Part shown: positions 18,619-28,490 of the stretch, one piece after another
Position numbering within the stretch: position 1 is the stretch's first letter
Layout: every line of letters starts with the position of its first letter
NCBI GenBank assembly: GCA_963742955.1
Contig: CAVUOA010000008.1
Span: 1,798,001-1,862,000, forward strand
DNA from: CAVUOA01 sp963742955
GTDB taxonomy: Bacteria > Bacteroidota > Ignavibacteria > Tepidaquicellales > OLB5
DNA length: 64,000 bases
Reading direction: 5' to 3'
Position numbers and translations under genes: made by a program
The notes under the pieces: model-generated
What the model was told of the DNA's origin: nothing
Database searches by the model: none
The model's input: only the letters and a program-made list of their open reading frames with translations

Positions 18619-21236
18619 CTATTTTAGTAAGACCATTTTTCTTTGGGTAGTAAATTCATTCGTTTCAATTTTATAAATATATATACCGCTTGATAAATTG
18701 GTTCCATCAAATTCGACCCTGTATTTACCCGCTGGTTGTGTAGCTTCAATAAGTGTTTCAATATAACGTCCCATCACATCGTAAATAGCCAATCGTACAG
18801 ACGTTTGTTTCTTTAGAGAATAGTTTATTAAAGTCTTGGGATTAAAGGGATTTGGGTAATTTTGTTCAAGTGAATATGAAACCGGTTCTGAATTTTCATT
18901 TATCCCGCCAACCGTACATTCGTCTATCAGGAGAATTTGGTTAGTTGGCATATTTGTAAAAGTCTGTATGTTTCCCAGAAGGCCAATAGATAATCACAGA
19001 ATCGACATTTGTTATACTTCCAAGACCGAAGTACTGCCAAAACATATCCTGTTGACCCATTCCCATACCACCGCAAACCTCACGTATAAATGTGTTATTA
19101 CCATCCTTAATCTTTATCCTTGCCCCTATCGCATTATAATTACTTCTCACAGTTGGTGAAACACAGCCTCTTAATTTAAATTCCAAATAATGACCAATGT
19201 TTCCAACATTCAAATATAGAAAATTAACGCTGGTCAGGTAATTATTAGTAACAAATAAATCCAGCCTTCCGTCATTATTATAATCACCCCATGCATTTGC
19301 AACACTATTTCCTCCTTCCAGAGTTGGGGGTTCATGTGTTATTTTAATGAAACTCTGACCGCCAACATTCTTATACAATGCATTTACAGTTATTTGTTTC
19401 GGAGCAAACAAATCTAAAAAACCGTCTGCATCATAATCTCCCCAGCTGCATCCGTAGCTGTAACCCGTTTCGTTACTTGGTCCACCTGTTACTAATGTGA
19501 AGCTTCCATTCCCTTCATTATGATATAATCTGTTCTGTTGATTATTGTTTGTAACATATAAATCTAAATATCCATCGTTGTCATAATCTCCCCAGCAGCA
19601 GCCTGAGCCCCAGGCACCATCGTTAACTTCAGGTCCCGAGTTAATTTTCGTAAAAGTCCCATTTCCATTATTATGATATAGAAAGTCATTTTCACCCTGA
19701 TAATTAACTACAAATAAATCCGGCCAACCATCGTTATCATAATCTCCCCAGGAACATCCTCTACTATATCCTATGTCCGTTACAATATTTCCTGATGTTA
19801 CTTTTGTAAATGTTCCGTTTGCATTGTTATGATATAAACAATTTGGTTCGTCATGTCCATTCGCAACAAAAAGGTCTAACCATCCATCCCTATCGTAGTC
19901 ACACCATGCAGATGCTTCACTAAAGCCTCCATCATTAACAATTGAACCCGTTGTAATTTGTGAAAAATTGCTATTGCCCATGTTATGAAATAATAAATTA
20001 TTGTTATCAAAACCAACACACACATACAAATCTAGTTTGCCGTCATTATCGTAATCCCCCCAACTTACACCAAAAGTCCTGCTCGTTACGGTTGCAATTG
20101 GGGCTGTCATAATTCTATCGAATGAACCATAACCTATATTATGAAATAATAATAAAGGATATGTACAGTTTACACATCCATCATTATATGTTGATACAAC
20201 CAAATCAAGCAAACCGTCATCATCATAATCTCCGAAAGCACATCTGTTACTGGCATTAGATGTAGTTGGAACTGGGCCACCGGATACTTTCATAAAGTAT
20301 GTCTGCAATGGTTCGCCCCCTCCATTCGTAGTTTTCAAAATAACACCGCCGCTGCCGACAATGTAACCCGTATTTCCATCTACCATATGAATTGCATAAA
20401 GCGTATTGGTACTTGGGCTCACTTGCGTATTCCAGTTACTGCCGCCGTTTGTTGTCCGTACGATTATTCCGCTTGTGCCCACTGCCCATCCTGTTGAGGA
20501 GTTTGTAAAGATTATGTCACAAAAAGTACTTGTTACTCCAGAGGGAGAAGTGAACCAAGTTGTTCCTCCATTCGTAGTTTTTAATATAATACCACTTGAA
20601 CCTGCTACGAAACCAGTGGATGCATCCAGAAAACACAATTTTTCGAAATTATATGATGATGACTGGTTTTGCGGAATCCAGGAAAAGCATCCGTCAGTTG
20701 TCTTCCATAAAATTCCGTTCGAAGCGCAAATCCATCCCAAGTTTGATGTTACAAACCAGCAACCCTTTATTATATTTGATGTCGGAGGGGACAAGCTTGC
20801 CCAATTATTTCCATTATCAGTTGTTCTTAATATAGTTGCCGGACTGCCGCCAACTGCATATCCAACTGAACCGATAAATGAAAGAGAATAAAGTGTCCCT
20901 GTGCCGCTTGTTTTAGTAACCCAGTTTGTTCCTCCGTTTGTTGTTTTTGTTATTGTTTTGTTTGTTCCGGCGGTAAAACCTGTTTGTGAATCAACAAAAT
21001 ACATATCGTAAAATGTATTTGACGAACCTGTATTCTGGAATGCCCAGAATGTTCCTCCGTCAGTTGTTTTAATTACTAGTACCGCTTAAGCTGCCGCTGA
21101 TAAATCCTGTCTGCGCATTTAAATAATACAAACTGTACAAAGTATTACTTGTTGGTGAAGTAATCTGTGTCCATTGTGAAAATAAACTTGCCGGTAGGAG
21201 TGCCAGAACGAAAAGAGTTGTTATTATCTTTTTCAT
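18619..21236 (-). CDS. T9SS-exported YCF48/VCBS-repeat protein with ASPIC/UnbV domain
   Basis: Reconstructed as about 870 aa from ATG 21236. The order is: signal peptide ('LLPASLFSQ'); YCF48-like beta-propeller repeats ('KTTNGGTNW' type, about 20-300); about six FG-GAP/VCBS repeats with Ca-binding-like 'GDYDNDGWPDLFV' (about 310-620); an ASPIC/UnbV domain ('SNYNAIGARIKIK ... WPSG'); and a type A sorting domain with 'NYPNPFNP', ending 'KMVLLK'. One-base breaks lie near 21077 and 18967. The protein should be secreted and surface-attached through T9SS. Likely adhesive; no catalytic residues are seen. Confidence 0.85.
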
Positions 21237-21254
21237 GGCTCGTTTGCTTTGAGT

Positions 21255-21289
21255 TAAAAAATAGAGGATTATTTTTTAATAACCCTCTA
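21255..21289 (-). terminator. Probable terminator after the YfhO gene
   Basis: TAGAGGATTATT (21262-21273) pairs imperfectly with AATAACCCTCTA (21278-21289). On the minus strand it is followed by a T-run (A-run at plus 21255-21261). It lies downstream of the YfhO stop at 21326. Confidence 0.6.
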
Positions 21290-21325
21290 AATTTACTGCG
21301 TTAAATGACGCTTGTCAATGCCAAA

Positions 21326-23929
21326 TTATTGGCTGTCGGTGGTTTTGGATGTTTCGGTTTTTTTCCGTTTTAATGCAATACCCCCGATTGCAGCCGCAAA
21401 TACTAAAATCAGTACAAAATTTGCGCCCATTGCTATTTTTTTGCCTGTATAAAAGGTTTCAGGCTCAAATTTAAACTCAATTTTGTGTTTTCCTTTGGGC
21501 ACAACTACACTTCTGAATAAATAATCCGTCTTGTAAATTTCTGTTTCCTGCCCGTCTATGAATGCTTTCCAGCCTGCGGGATAATATACCTCACTTAAAA
21601 ACATGAGGTTGTTACCGCTAGCTTCTGCGTCGATGGTTATATCATGAATTCCGAATGATGTTATTTTTACCGATGCAGTACTATCGGGCGCATCAATTTT
21701 CAATCCCGGGTCCTTTTCAAAGTATGCTTCCTCAAGCGGATTGAATTTATTATCCTTCATATTATTCAGTATATCAATACCTGAAGCAGTTTTATATGAT
21801 TTCACAAAAAATACTTTCGGTAAATAATTTTTATTCTTTAAAACATATTTGCTTCCTTTGAAAACGGGAATTAACGAACTGTCTGAATACGGCTGGTCTG
21901 AAATAATATATTTTGTGCCTGTAACTCCCCATACAGTCGGGTTAAACAATCCGGCAACATCATCCATATCCTGGTAAATCCTCAGCTTTGCGCCCTGGTA
22001 GCCGTAAATATTCTCAAGCCGCCAGTAGGCAAGCGTGTTTTCTCTTACAGGCTGATTTTTATTAATATTCAGCACACGGAAATCGTAAGTGTTCTTTTCG
22101 TTCTTCAAAATCCAGTCAACGTAATCAGGAGTCTTAAATACATTTTCACTGTCTGCCTTAGTATCCCAGTGCAGTGTTTTGAAATCAAAATACCACAAAT
22201 CAAAAATTATCAGTATAAGCAGTCCCGTGAAGAACATTTTGAACTGAAGTTTTCCCTTTATGAAAAAATAAATAAGCGCATACATAAGCAGCAGCAGAAA
22301 ACCTATTAACAGCATTTCGGATTTTACATTTGAGTATGCAAGCTCAGTAATTTGTTTAAGGTATTGACTAATTTGCTGCGGGGGGGCTCCCTGAGCCTGA
22401 AGCTTTGCTGCTAAAGGACTGCTTAAAACACTGTCACTGTAATATCCCTCAAAACCGATTACCGAAAATAAAATCGGAAGAAAAAGAATCGGGAATACAT
22501 ATTTGGCATTTTTAATAAATCCTGCAGAAGCATTTTTATCTTTTGCTGTTTCGATAATTGATTTTATTCCGTATGCAGCAAGTATTACAAATGCTACGTT
22601 TATGATGATATGAATCATCACCGGCGCGCGGAAGCTGGAAAAATACGGCAGGTTATAATAAAGTATGTCATACAGAACCGGGAATGTCCTGCCGAATGAC
22701 AATATTAAAGCAATGAATGAAATCACAGCCATTGACTGCACCAGAATGCTTTTCCTGAAATTATAGTAAATGCCGATAAATGCAAGCAGCATTGTCAGCA
22801 CGCCGAAATACATCGGTGAAGTTGTAAACGGCATCTGCCCCCAGTAAATATTTGTCTGCTGTCCTTTGTATTCAATATCGCCGAATCCCTCCCACGAGGG
22901 AATAAATAGTGTCATCACTTCTCCGGGTGAAAATGACCAGTTAGTGGCGTATTCGTAATCGCTGTCCTTTGACTTTTTCTGTTCTTCCTGTGATTGAGAG
23001 TTTTCAATTGCGGGCACTCCGCGCGTTGAATACTTGCTGTATTCACGGGTTGACATGTATGAATCTGCATTCATTACGGCTGATAAGCCTGTTGCCGCCG
23101 CAAACACTGCAATTGTAAGCAGTATCGGGGCAATCGGGATTTTCTTAACAATATTTGCAATAAGCTCGTACAGCAGGTAAAAACCAAACAGCATGTTGAA
23201 ATAAAACAGCATTTGTATATGGTTTGAGCTCATCTGCACGTGGATAAAAAACGTAAGCGCAGAGAAATATAGCAGCAGTTTAAAAATGTTTTTCTTTCCT
23301 TCGGCTTTAAATAAATCGTAAGTTTTAAGTATAAATAAAAATATTACCGGGAACATCATAACCGCAATCAGCTTGCTGTTATGACCTACAATTATCATCT
23401 GTATAATCGGCGTTATGAACACCGCCGCCACCCCCGAGTACAGCGCAATCAGCTTGTTTTTGAATTTATAATCCGCAAGAAAATAAAATGCAAAACCAAA
23501 AATAACGTAAAAGAGCACAATTGCCCATACGTTGTTGTTTGGGAATATAAGATAAACGCCGTCTCTGACAATTACCCAGACAGCCTGGGAGTAATCATAC
23601 ATTCTTTCAAGATGGGGAACAAGCGCCGCAAAGCTGGGCATTCCGCAGAATATATAAGGCACCCACAGAGGGAAAATCCCGTCTTTCTTTGCATCATCAA
23701 GGTATGTGTTAAAGCTTCCCGATGCAATGTTATCGGCTGATGAGAAAACTTTATTGCCGAATAACCCCGAATTGAAAAATATAAGTATCAGTATAAGTAT
23801 TACTGCAAGAAATACCGGCGTCTGGTATTTTTCGGGAATAACGTTAAAAGTAAAATCCCTCGCAGAATCCTTTTTCAGCGATGCCGGTTTTGATGCGGTT
23901 TCTTTTTTTGTTGATTTTTGTTTTGCCAT
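21326..23929 (-). CDS. YfhO family membrane protein
   Basis: 867 aa, intact. Basic/Ser N-terminus, about 12-14 membrane helices (45-560), then a long extracytoplasmic C-terminal part with the YfhO signature near the end ('YYPAGWKAFIDGQETEIYKTDYLFRSV') and a final membrane helix. YfhO proteins are GT-C-like and associated with glycosylation of teichoic acids or other cell-envelope polymers in Firmicutes. In this lineage the substrate is unknown. It lies among surface polysaccharide genes. Confidence 0.9.
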   Translation of the reverse strand: MAKQKSTKKETASKPASLKKDSARDFTFNVIPEKYQTPVFLAVILILILIFFNSGLFGNKVFSSADNIASGSFNTYLDDAKKDGIFPLWVPYIFCGMPSFAALVPHLERMYDYSQAVWVIVRDGVYLIFPNNNVWAIVLFYVIFGFAFYFLADYKFKNKLIALYSGVAAVFITPIIQMIIVGHNSKLIAVMMFPVIFLFILKTYDLFKAEGKKNIFKLLLYFSALTFFIHVQMSSNHIQMLFYFNMLFGFYLLYELIANIVKKIPIAPILLTIAVFAAATGLSAVMNADSYMSTREYSKYSTRGVPAIENSQSQEEQKKSKDSDYEYATNWSFSPGEVMTLFIPSWEGFGDIEYKGQQTNIYWGQMPFTTSPMYFGVLTMLLAFIGIYYNFRKSILVQSMAVISFIALILSFGRTFPVLYDILYYNLPYFSSFRAPVMIHIIINVAFVILAAYGIKSIIETAKDKNASAGFIKNAKYVFPILFLPILFSVIGFEGYYSDSVLSSPLAAKLQAQGAPPQQISQYLKQITELAYSNVKSEMLLIGFLLLLMYALIYFFIKGKLQFKMFFTGLLILIIFDLWYFDFKTLHWDTKADSENVFKTPDYVDWILKNEKNTYDFRVLNINKNQPVRENTLAYWRLENIYGYQGAKLRIYQDMDDVAGLFNPTVWGVTGTKYIISDQPYSDSSLIPVFKGSKYVLKNKNYLPKVFFVKSYKTASGIDILNNMKDNKFNPLEEAYFEKDPGLKIDAPDSTASVKITSFGIHDITIDAEASGNNLMFLSEVYYPAGWKAFIDGQETEIYKTDYLFRSVVVPKGKHKIEFKFEPETFYTGKKIAMGANFVLILVFAAAIGGIALKRKKTETSKTTDSQ

Positions 23930-23943
23930 GTTGTTTAAAAATT

Positions 23944-24017
23944 TTCACCACAGAGAGCACAAAGAGCACAGAGAAAAAACTATTTATTACTTTGTGAAAC
24001 TTTGTGTGCTTTGTGTT
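23944..24017. repeat. CACAAAG/CTTTGTG inverted-repeat spacer
   Basis: Direct repeats of 'GAGCACA(AA)GAG' followed by complementary 'CTTTGTG' repeats give a potential stem. Related 'ACCAAGACAC'-type sequences occur at about 26600, 27390, 34300, 34660, 44640, 44750, 44860 and 44955. Confidence 0.5.
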
Positions 24018-25364
24018 TCAAAAATTATCAAATACTTCTGCCAGTTTTTCTGTCAGAAGCTTTCTATCGTAATGTTTAATTGCTTCTTTATTTGCTTTCG
24101 GCGAATATGTTATCCGCCTTCAAGAAAGCTATTATAATAGTTTAGAAATACTTTTGAAAGGTAATCCATATTGTTGTGGGGAACGACTTCACCCGCGGAG
24201 GTTTCCCTGTATTAAATCCGCGGCTTCACCTTCGGGAGCTATTGCTATTATTGGCTTTCCGGTAATCAGTGATGTGCCGAGATACTCAAACACCTTGCCC
24301 GAAAGTATCATCTTCGAATACTTATCCTCGTCAATCAAAAGCAGCATTGCATCTGCCCCCAGCAGATATTTTATGCTCTCAGTGTGCGGAACATAGGGGA
24401 TATGTTCAATCGCCTGTTTCAAAGGTGATTTGTTTATGTAATCAATAATCTCACCGCCCATTCGTCCCACAAACACCAGCCTAATTTATTCACATCAATT
24501 TTATTTTGCTTAACAAGCTCAGCCAGTGTATCTATGAAGAAAAACGGGTTCCGTTTGCCGTACATTGAGCCTGTGTAAACAACGGTAAATTTATCGTTCT
24601 TAGCAGGATTGTATTCAATCCCTTTATAATCTTCGCTGTCGAATCCGTTTCTGATTAAAAAATATTTTTTGTCCTTTGATATATCGGGATACTTCTCATC
24701 AAAATCATCCTTGATTCCCGTAGCAACCATTGTAACGCCGTCTGCTTCATCGAGTGTTTTGCGTTCGTAGCTTGCATCTATTGCGGCGGGAATAAGCCAC
24801 CGGTCGGGAGTGGTCAGGTACCCCGTCCACGCATCGCGGAAATCGGATATCCACGGAACCTGCTTCCCGTATTTTTTGAAATAATACCGTTTCAGCTTCA
24901 TTGCAATCATAGCGCATGTGTATGGCGGCGATGATGAAAATATTATATCGGGTTTTTCCTCATCGATAATTTTCTTTCCTTCTTTCACGGCGTATCTAAG
25001 CCAGCCTCTTCTTGCATCGGGGATAAAGAACGTTGCGCGGATGAACTCCGCCATCATGCTCGGAAAATTTCTTTTTGCCTTCTTTGTTGATGTTATCAAC
25101 ATCTATTGCAGCGGATTTCTTTCTGCCCGTAAGCTGCCTGTAGAGCCCGTACGGCTCAAATATCTTCGTGCGGTGAACGCTGATGTTCGGCGGGATTTCC
25201 TCCAGCAGGCTTTCATCCCTCGCGGGAAAATCGCCGTCTTCCACAGTAAGCACAACAGGCTCCCACCCGAACTCCGGCAGGTATTTAACAAACTTAAGTA
25301 TTCTCTGCACACCGGGTCCCCCCGACGGCGGAAAATAATATGATATAATTAAAACTTTCTTCAA
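24018..25364 (-). CDS. Glycosyltransferase, GT4-like, split by four frame breaks
   Basis: About 448 aa after joining. The N-terminal piece has 'LIISYYFPPSGGPGVQRILKFVKYL' (acceptor side). The middle piece has 'PDIIFSSSPPYT', 'WISDFRDAWTGY' and 'VVYTGSMYGKRNP'. The third has 'VFVGRMGGEIIDYI' and 'KVFEYLGTSLITGKPIIAI'. The end 'SAGEVVPHNNMDYLSKVFLNYYN' and 'NKEAIKHYDRKLLTEKLAEVF' follow in two further frames, with the stop at 24018. Breaks are near 25071, 24482, 24202 and 24118. Each is one base and the homology is continuous, so the gene is probably whole in the cell. Role: sugar transfer in surface glycan synthesis. Confidence 0.8.
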
Positions 25365-25380
25365 AAAATTAGTTTTTAAA

Positions 25381-25507
25381 GTTTATCAAGTTCATTAAAG
25401 TTTATAAAGCTTAAAATAAATTTCACTATTACGAACCTTATGAACCCGAAGGCTTTATGAATTTTACAAACCTTACAAACTTTACAAACCTTATAAACTT
25501 TATGAAC
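25381..25507. repeat. AT-rich imperfect 12-bp tandem repeats
   Basis: Units of the form 'ACAAACTTTACAAACCTT' alternate over about 60 bp, with degenerate copies upstream ('AAAGTTTATAAAGCTT'). A similar 'AAGCTTATAAAGCTTATA' stretch is at 33665-33720. It lies between glycosyltransferase and methyltransferase genes. Confidence 0.6.
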
Positions 25508-25510
25508 CTG

Positions 25511-26321
25511 CTATTTTTTCTTCCCCACAACAAGCACGCCGGTGCCTGCGGGTTTATTTTTATCTTCCACGTCAAGCTTCATGAAGAGCCACACAAACCA
25601 TATTGTAAACAAATAATAAAACGGAAGCACAACAAACAGCAGCTTGGTTTTATTCAGCATGAGCATGGGATATTTTATGCCGAGCTTCCAGTAGCGGCTG
25701 CCCCATTTGCCGTAAGTATATTCAAAGCTCTCTATTTCAAATCCGGCGCTTTCAAGCTTGGTGCAGATATCCTCTTTGGAATACCCCAGCCGCACGTGTT
25801 CGCCGATGAAGCTTTCGTCATCATCGCTGTGCGCATCGGAGCCGCCGAGATTGGAGGGAGTGTTAATCAGCACCCTGCCGCCGGGCTTGAGCGCGCGGTA
25901 AAAACGCTTAAACACGCCTATATCATCTTCGATGTGCTCCATAACGTCAACCGAGAGAACGAAATCGTATTTGTTCTCATCCTCAATTTTGGTTAAGTCA
26001 CCCGTGCTGAATTCGGCGTTATTAAGCCCGCACCGCGAGAAGAAATATTTGCAGTCGGCAATCTGGTCTTCCTTAACATCCACGGCATTGATATGCGCGG
26101 CTTTGTAGCGCCTCGCCATGAAAAATGAATACTGCCCGAACCCGCTCCCCGCATCGAATATATCCGCGGGGGGACCTGCATCGTACAATGATTTTATTTT
26201 CCGCTTGACGTACCATTCCCGCAGGAACATCGCGCCCAAGCGCTTTATAGAACAGCCTCCGCAGCAAGGGATTTTTCCTCACAAGCCGGCCAATTGTGTC
26301 TTTTATCGGGTCGTAATGCAT
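25511..26321 (-). CDS. SAM-dependent methyltransferase (class I)
   Basis: About 270 aa from ATG 26321, with one break near 26232 where 'RRLFYKALG' continues as 'AMFLREWYVKRKIKSLYDAG'. Motif I 'IFDAGSGFGQYSF', acidic motif 'HINAVDVKEDQI', 'FVLSVDVMEHIEDD' and 'LKPGGRVLINTPS' identify the fold. The C-terminus has a hydrophobic segment ('LLFVVLPFYYLFTIWFVWLF'), suggesting membrane attachment and a lipid or lipid-linked substrate. It is GC-rich compared with the flippase cluster and is probably co-transcribed with the glycosyltransferase downstream. Confidence 0.85.
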
Positions 26322-26667
26322 GTTAATTAATAAAATTCACCAGTAGCGTTCGTTCCCCGAACGAACATAATATTTGCCCGGTCGGGGACCGGGCGTTACT
26401 GAAATAATTGGGCAAAATATTTAATATTTATGGAACTTACAATGAAATATACATTGTCATTCCCGCCCCGCATCAATTGCGGGGTAAACTCCGGCGGGAA
26501 TCCAGAATCACCTGCCAAAGGTATTTGTTTGTTTTTTCCCCCTTATAAAGGGGGGCAGGGGGATGGATAAAAAAATGAAGGTGTGAAATAATTCCTTTGA
26601 GTCTTTGTGTCCCCCAATCAGGTCGAGGGCATGCTTAGTGCCTTGGTGGTGAATCTTATTTGAAAAT
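26322..26667. repeat. Intergenic repeat cluster
   Basis: No gene is seen. It holds a hairpin block at 26340-26400 (GTTCG..CGAAC and GCCCGGT/ACCGGGC inside CAGTA/TTACTG arms), the GTCATTCCCGC...GGAATCC palindrome at 26456-26507, a CCCCCTTATAAAGGGGG hairpin near 26539-26555, and a 'CTTTGAGTCTTTGTGTC...CCTTGGTGG' repeat near 26598-26650. Confidence 0.75.
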
Positions 26668-27294
26668 TTACGCTGCTTTCTTCCTCATCATCAATAGGAC
26701 TGTGCCTGTTATTCCCGAGACCAGCAAGCCGGTATCTTCCCATACGCCGAAGTTCAGCGCGGCAAAAAATCCGATGACAGTCCATACAGCGGGAATGAGC
26801 AGCAGATACTTAGGCATGCGGATTGTCCACAGCAGTATGCCGAATGTAAATATAGTCGTAGGGCAGGGCAGACCGAATGTCGGCTGCGCGGGATATCCGT
26901 GTCCCAGCGCGTAACCGAGTATAGGGTAAATAATCAATCCGTACAGCATGAGTATAATGCCCGTAAGCGGTAATACGCCGGGCTTGTATTCAAACGAAAG
27001 CGATTGCTTTATAACGCCTGAGTAAATAAACAGCATACCCTCAACAACAAACAGCGCGCCGAATATACGCGCGGCGGGGTTGATTGAGCTGAAGAACAAT
27101 ATGTGATATACAATCCCCATCCACAGCCACAGCGCGGCAAGTATAACACTTACTGATGCAGGTGATTTCCCTTTGGCGGCAAGATAGATTGCAGCGAGCG
27201 GCAGAAGAAATAAAATTATCTGCGCCGGCCATACGGCAGTATTGTATGATACGAAAACATTGAAAAACTGTTCGGTTGTAAACGGCATGTTCAT
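26668..27294 (-). CDS. DUF6064 family membrane protein
   Basis: 208 aa with about seven hydrophobic segments. The N-terminus 'MPFTTEQFFNVFVSYN', with 'WLWMGIVYHILFFSSINPAA' and 'YPILGYALGHGYP', is typical of DUF6064. Function unknown in the family. A GAAAGGAG ribosome site precedes the ATG. The real start may be the second Met (MPFTTEQ), two codons in. Stand-alone between two repeat-rich gaps. Confidence 0.8.
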   Translation of the reverse strand: MNMPFTTEQFFNVFVSYNTAVWPAQIILFLLPLAAIYLAAKGKSPASVSVILAALWLWMGIVYHILFFSSINPAARIFGALFVVEGMLFIYSGVIKQSLSFEYKPGVLPLTGIILMLYGLIIYPILGYALGHGYPAQPTFGLPCPTTIFTFGILLWTIRMPKYLLLIPAVWTVIGFFAALNFGVWEDTGLLVSGITGTVLLMMRKKAA

Positions 27295-27432
27295 TTCGCT
27301 TATCTCCTTTCGCAGGTTATAAACATAGCAGTAAATTTATTTTTATGAAATGAATTTTTTTGAACCGCAGAGAAGCAGGGGAATTTTACCACTAAGACAC
27401 AAAGGCACCAAGTGTCACAAAAAAACCCTTCA

Positions 27433-27608
27433 GGAAAATAACGGTAAACGAGCGCGGAAAATCAGGCGTTAAGAAAATTCGGTTGTTTGAGCCGCGATGT
27501 CCATCGGGGCGAGTTCCGAATTTTTAGCCTGATTTGACGGCGAGCCGTTATTTTCCTGTGGGTGTCGTTTTCTTTATTACTTTCTTTTGGACAAGCAAAA
27601 GAAAGTTA
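27433..27608. repeat. 124-bp nested palindromic element plus tail hairpin, copy 1
   Basis: The core runs 27433-27556, bounded by GGAAAATAACGG and CCGTTATTTTCC. Inside are further nested arms: AAATCAG/CTGATTT, GAAAATTCGG/CCGAATTTTT and a central GATG/CATC loop stem. A tail hairpin ACTTTCTTTTG (27579-27589) / CAAAAGAAAGT (27596-27606) follows. Copy 2, inverted, is at 32886-33059. The rest of the 27295-27615 gap has no gene. Confidence 0.85.
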
Positions 27609-27615
27609 ATCTTCT

Positions 27616-28392
27616 CTACACCAAAAATATTGTTATAAAAAACGCGCCGACGACCGTCATAACCAGCAGAACGGTGTAGTAGATATAAAGTATTATTGTT
27701 TCAAATAAGGTGAGCATAAAGTGCTGCCCGTAAACGCGCCTGAGCGAGAGCAGCAGGTAAAAAAACGGCAGTATGAAAAAGAACACCCCCGTGATGCCCG
27801 GTATCACAAGCTCAAGCAAATCAGCCAGCACGCTTATTGAGAGCAGGAAACAAAAAAAGTGGATTGAAAAAACCAGATGCTCGGCGTAAAAGCGTTTGTG
27901 CGTGATGTAAATAAGCTTCAGCGGGAGCGAGAACAGCACAACCAGCCCCAGGAAGTACAGCGGCAGCTTAGCCTCGAGCTCGTTATTGTATTTGGCTTCA
28001 AATACGGCGTAGGGCACGCCCGTTTGGCTGATGTAGTTATCAACAAATGTATCCGAGCCGAAATCGCGGAAGTCCTCCCGGAAATCATTTAGCGAGTCTG
28101 AGCTGGTGAGCGAGCCGATAAAAAACGCCGTTACGCTTAAGAACAAATACAGCTTCAGCGGGGAGACCCAGCGGTTTACCCTGCCCTCAACATACTCAAC
28201 CGTGAGGAAACCCGGCTTTGTAAAGAGGTACTTAAGGCTCTGCAGAAATTTGGCATCGAAGCTGAACGACTCCTCGAAGAAGTTTTTTATAAACGCGCCG
28301 ACCGAGCGGTCTTTATGCTCGATTACTTTCTGACCGCATTTGTAACAGTATGCGCCGTATAGCTCCGTACCGCAATTGAGACATTGTGGCAA
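27616..28392 (-). CDS. DUF3667 zinc-ribbon membrane protein
   Basis: 258 aa. An N-terminal zinc ribbon has C4-x2-C7 and C16-x2-C19 ('CLNCG ... CYKCG'), followed by the family core 'FFEESFSFDAKFLQSLKYLFTKPGFL' and 'GRVNRWVSPLKLYLFLS', then about five membrane helices. Function unknown; common in Bacteroidota. Unlike the neighbouring protease/ATPase genes its DNA is GC-rich. Confidence 0.88.
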   Translation of the reverse strand: MPQCLNCGTELYGAYCYKCGQKVIEHKDRSVGAFIKNFFEESFSFDAKFLQSLKYLFTKPGFLTVEYVEGRVNRWVSPLKLYLFLSVTAFFIGSLTSSDSLNDFREDFRDFGSDTFVDNYISQTGVPYAVFEAKYNNELEAKLPLYFLGLVVLFSLPLKLIYITHKRFYAEHLVFSIHFFCFLLSISVLADLLELVIPGITGVFFFILPFFYLLLSLRRVYGQHFMLTLFETIILYIYYTVLLVMTVVGAFFITIFLV

Positions 28393-28490
28393 GTGATGAT
28401 TCTCCTTTATATAAAATTAGTTATATATATGAGAATTAGCAAGAATGCTGAATTAGGGGGCACAAAGGGAGGGGATTAAAGGGGAGAAAT

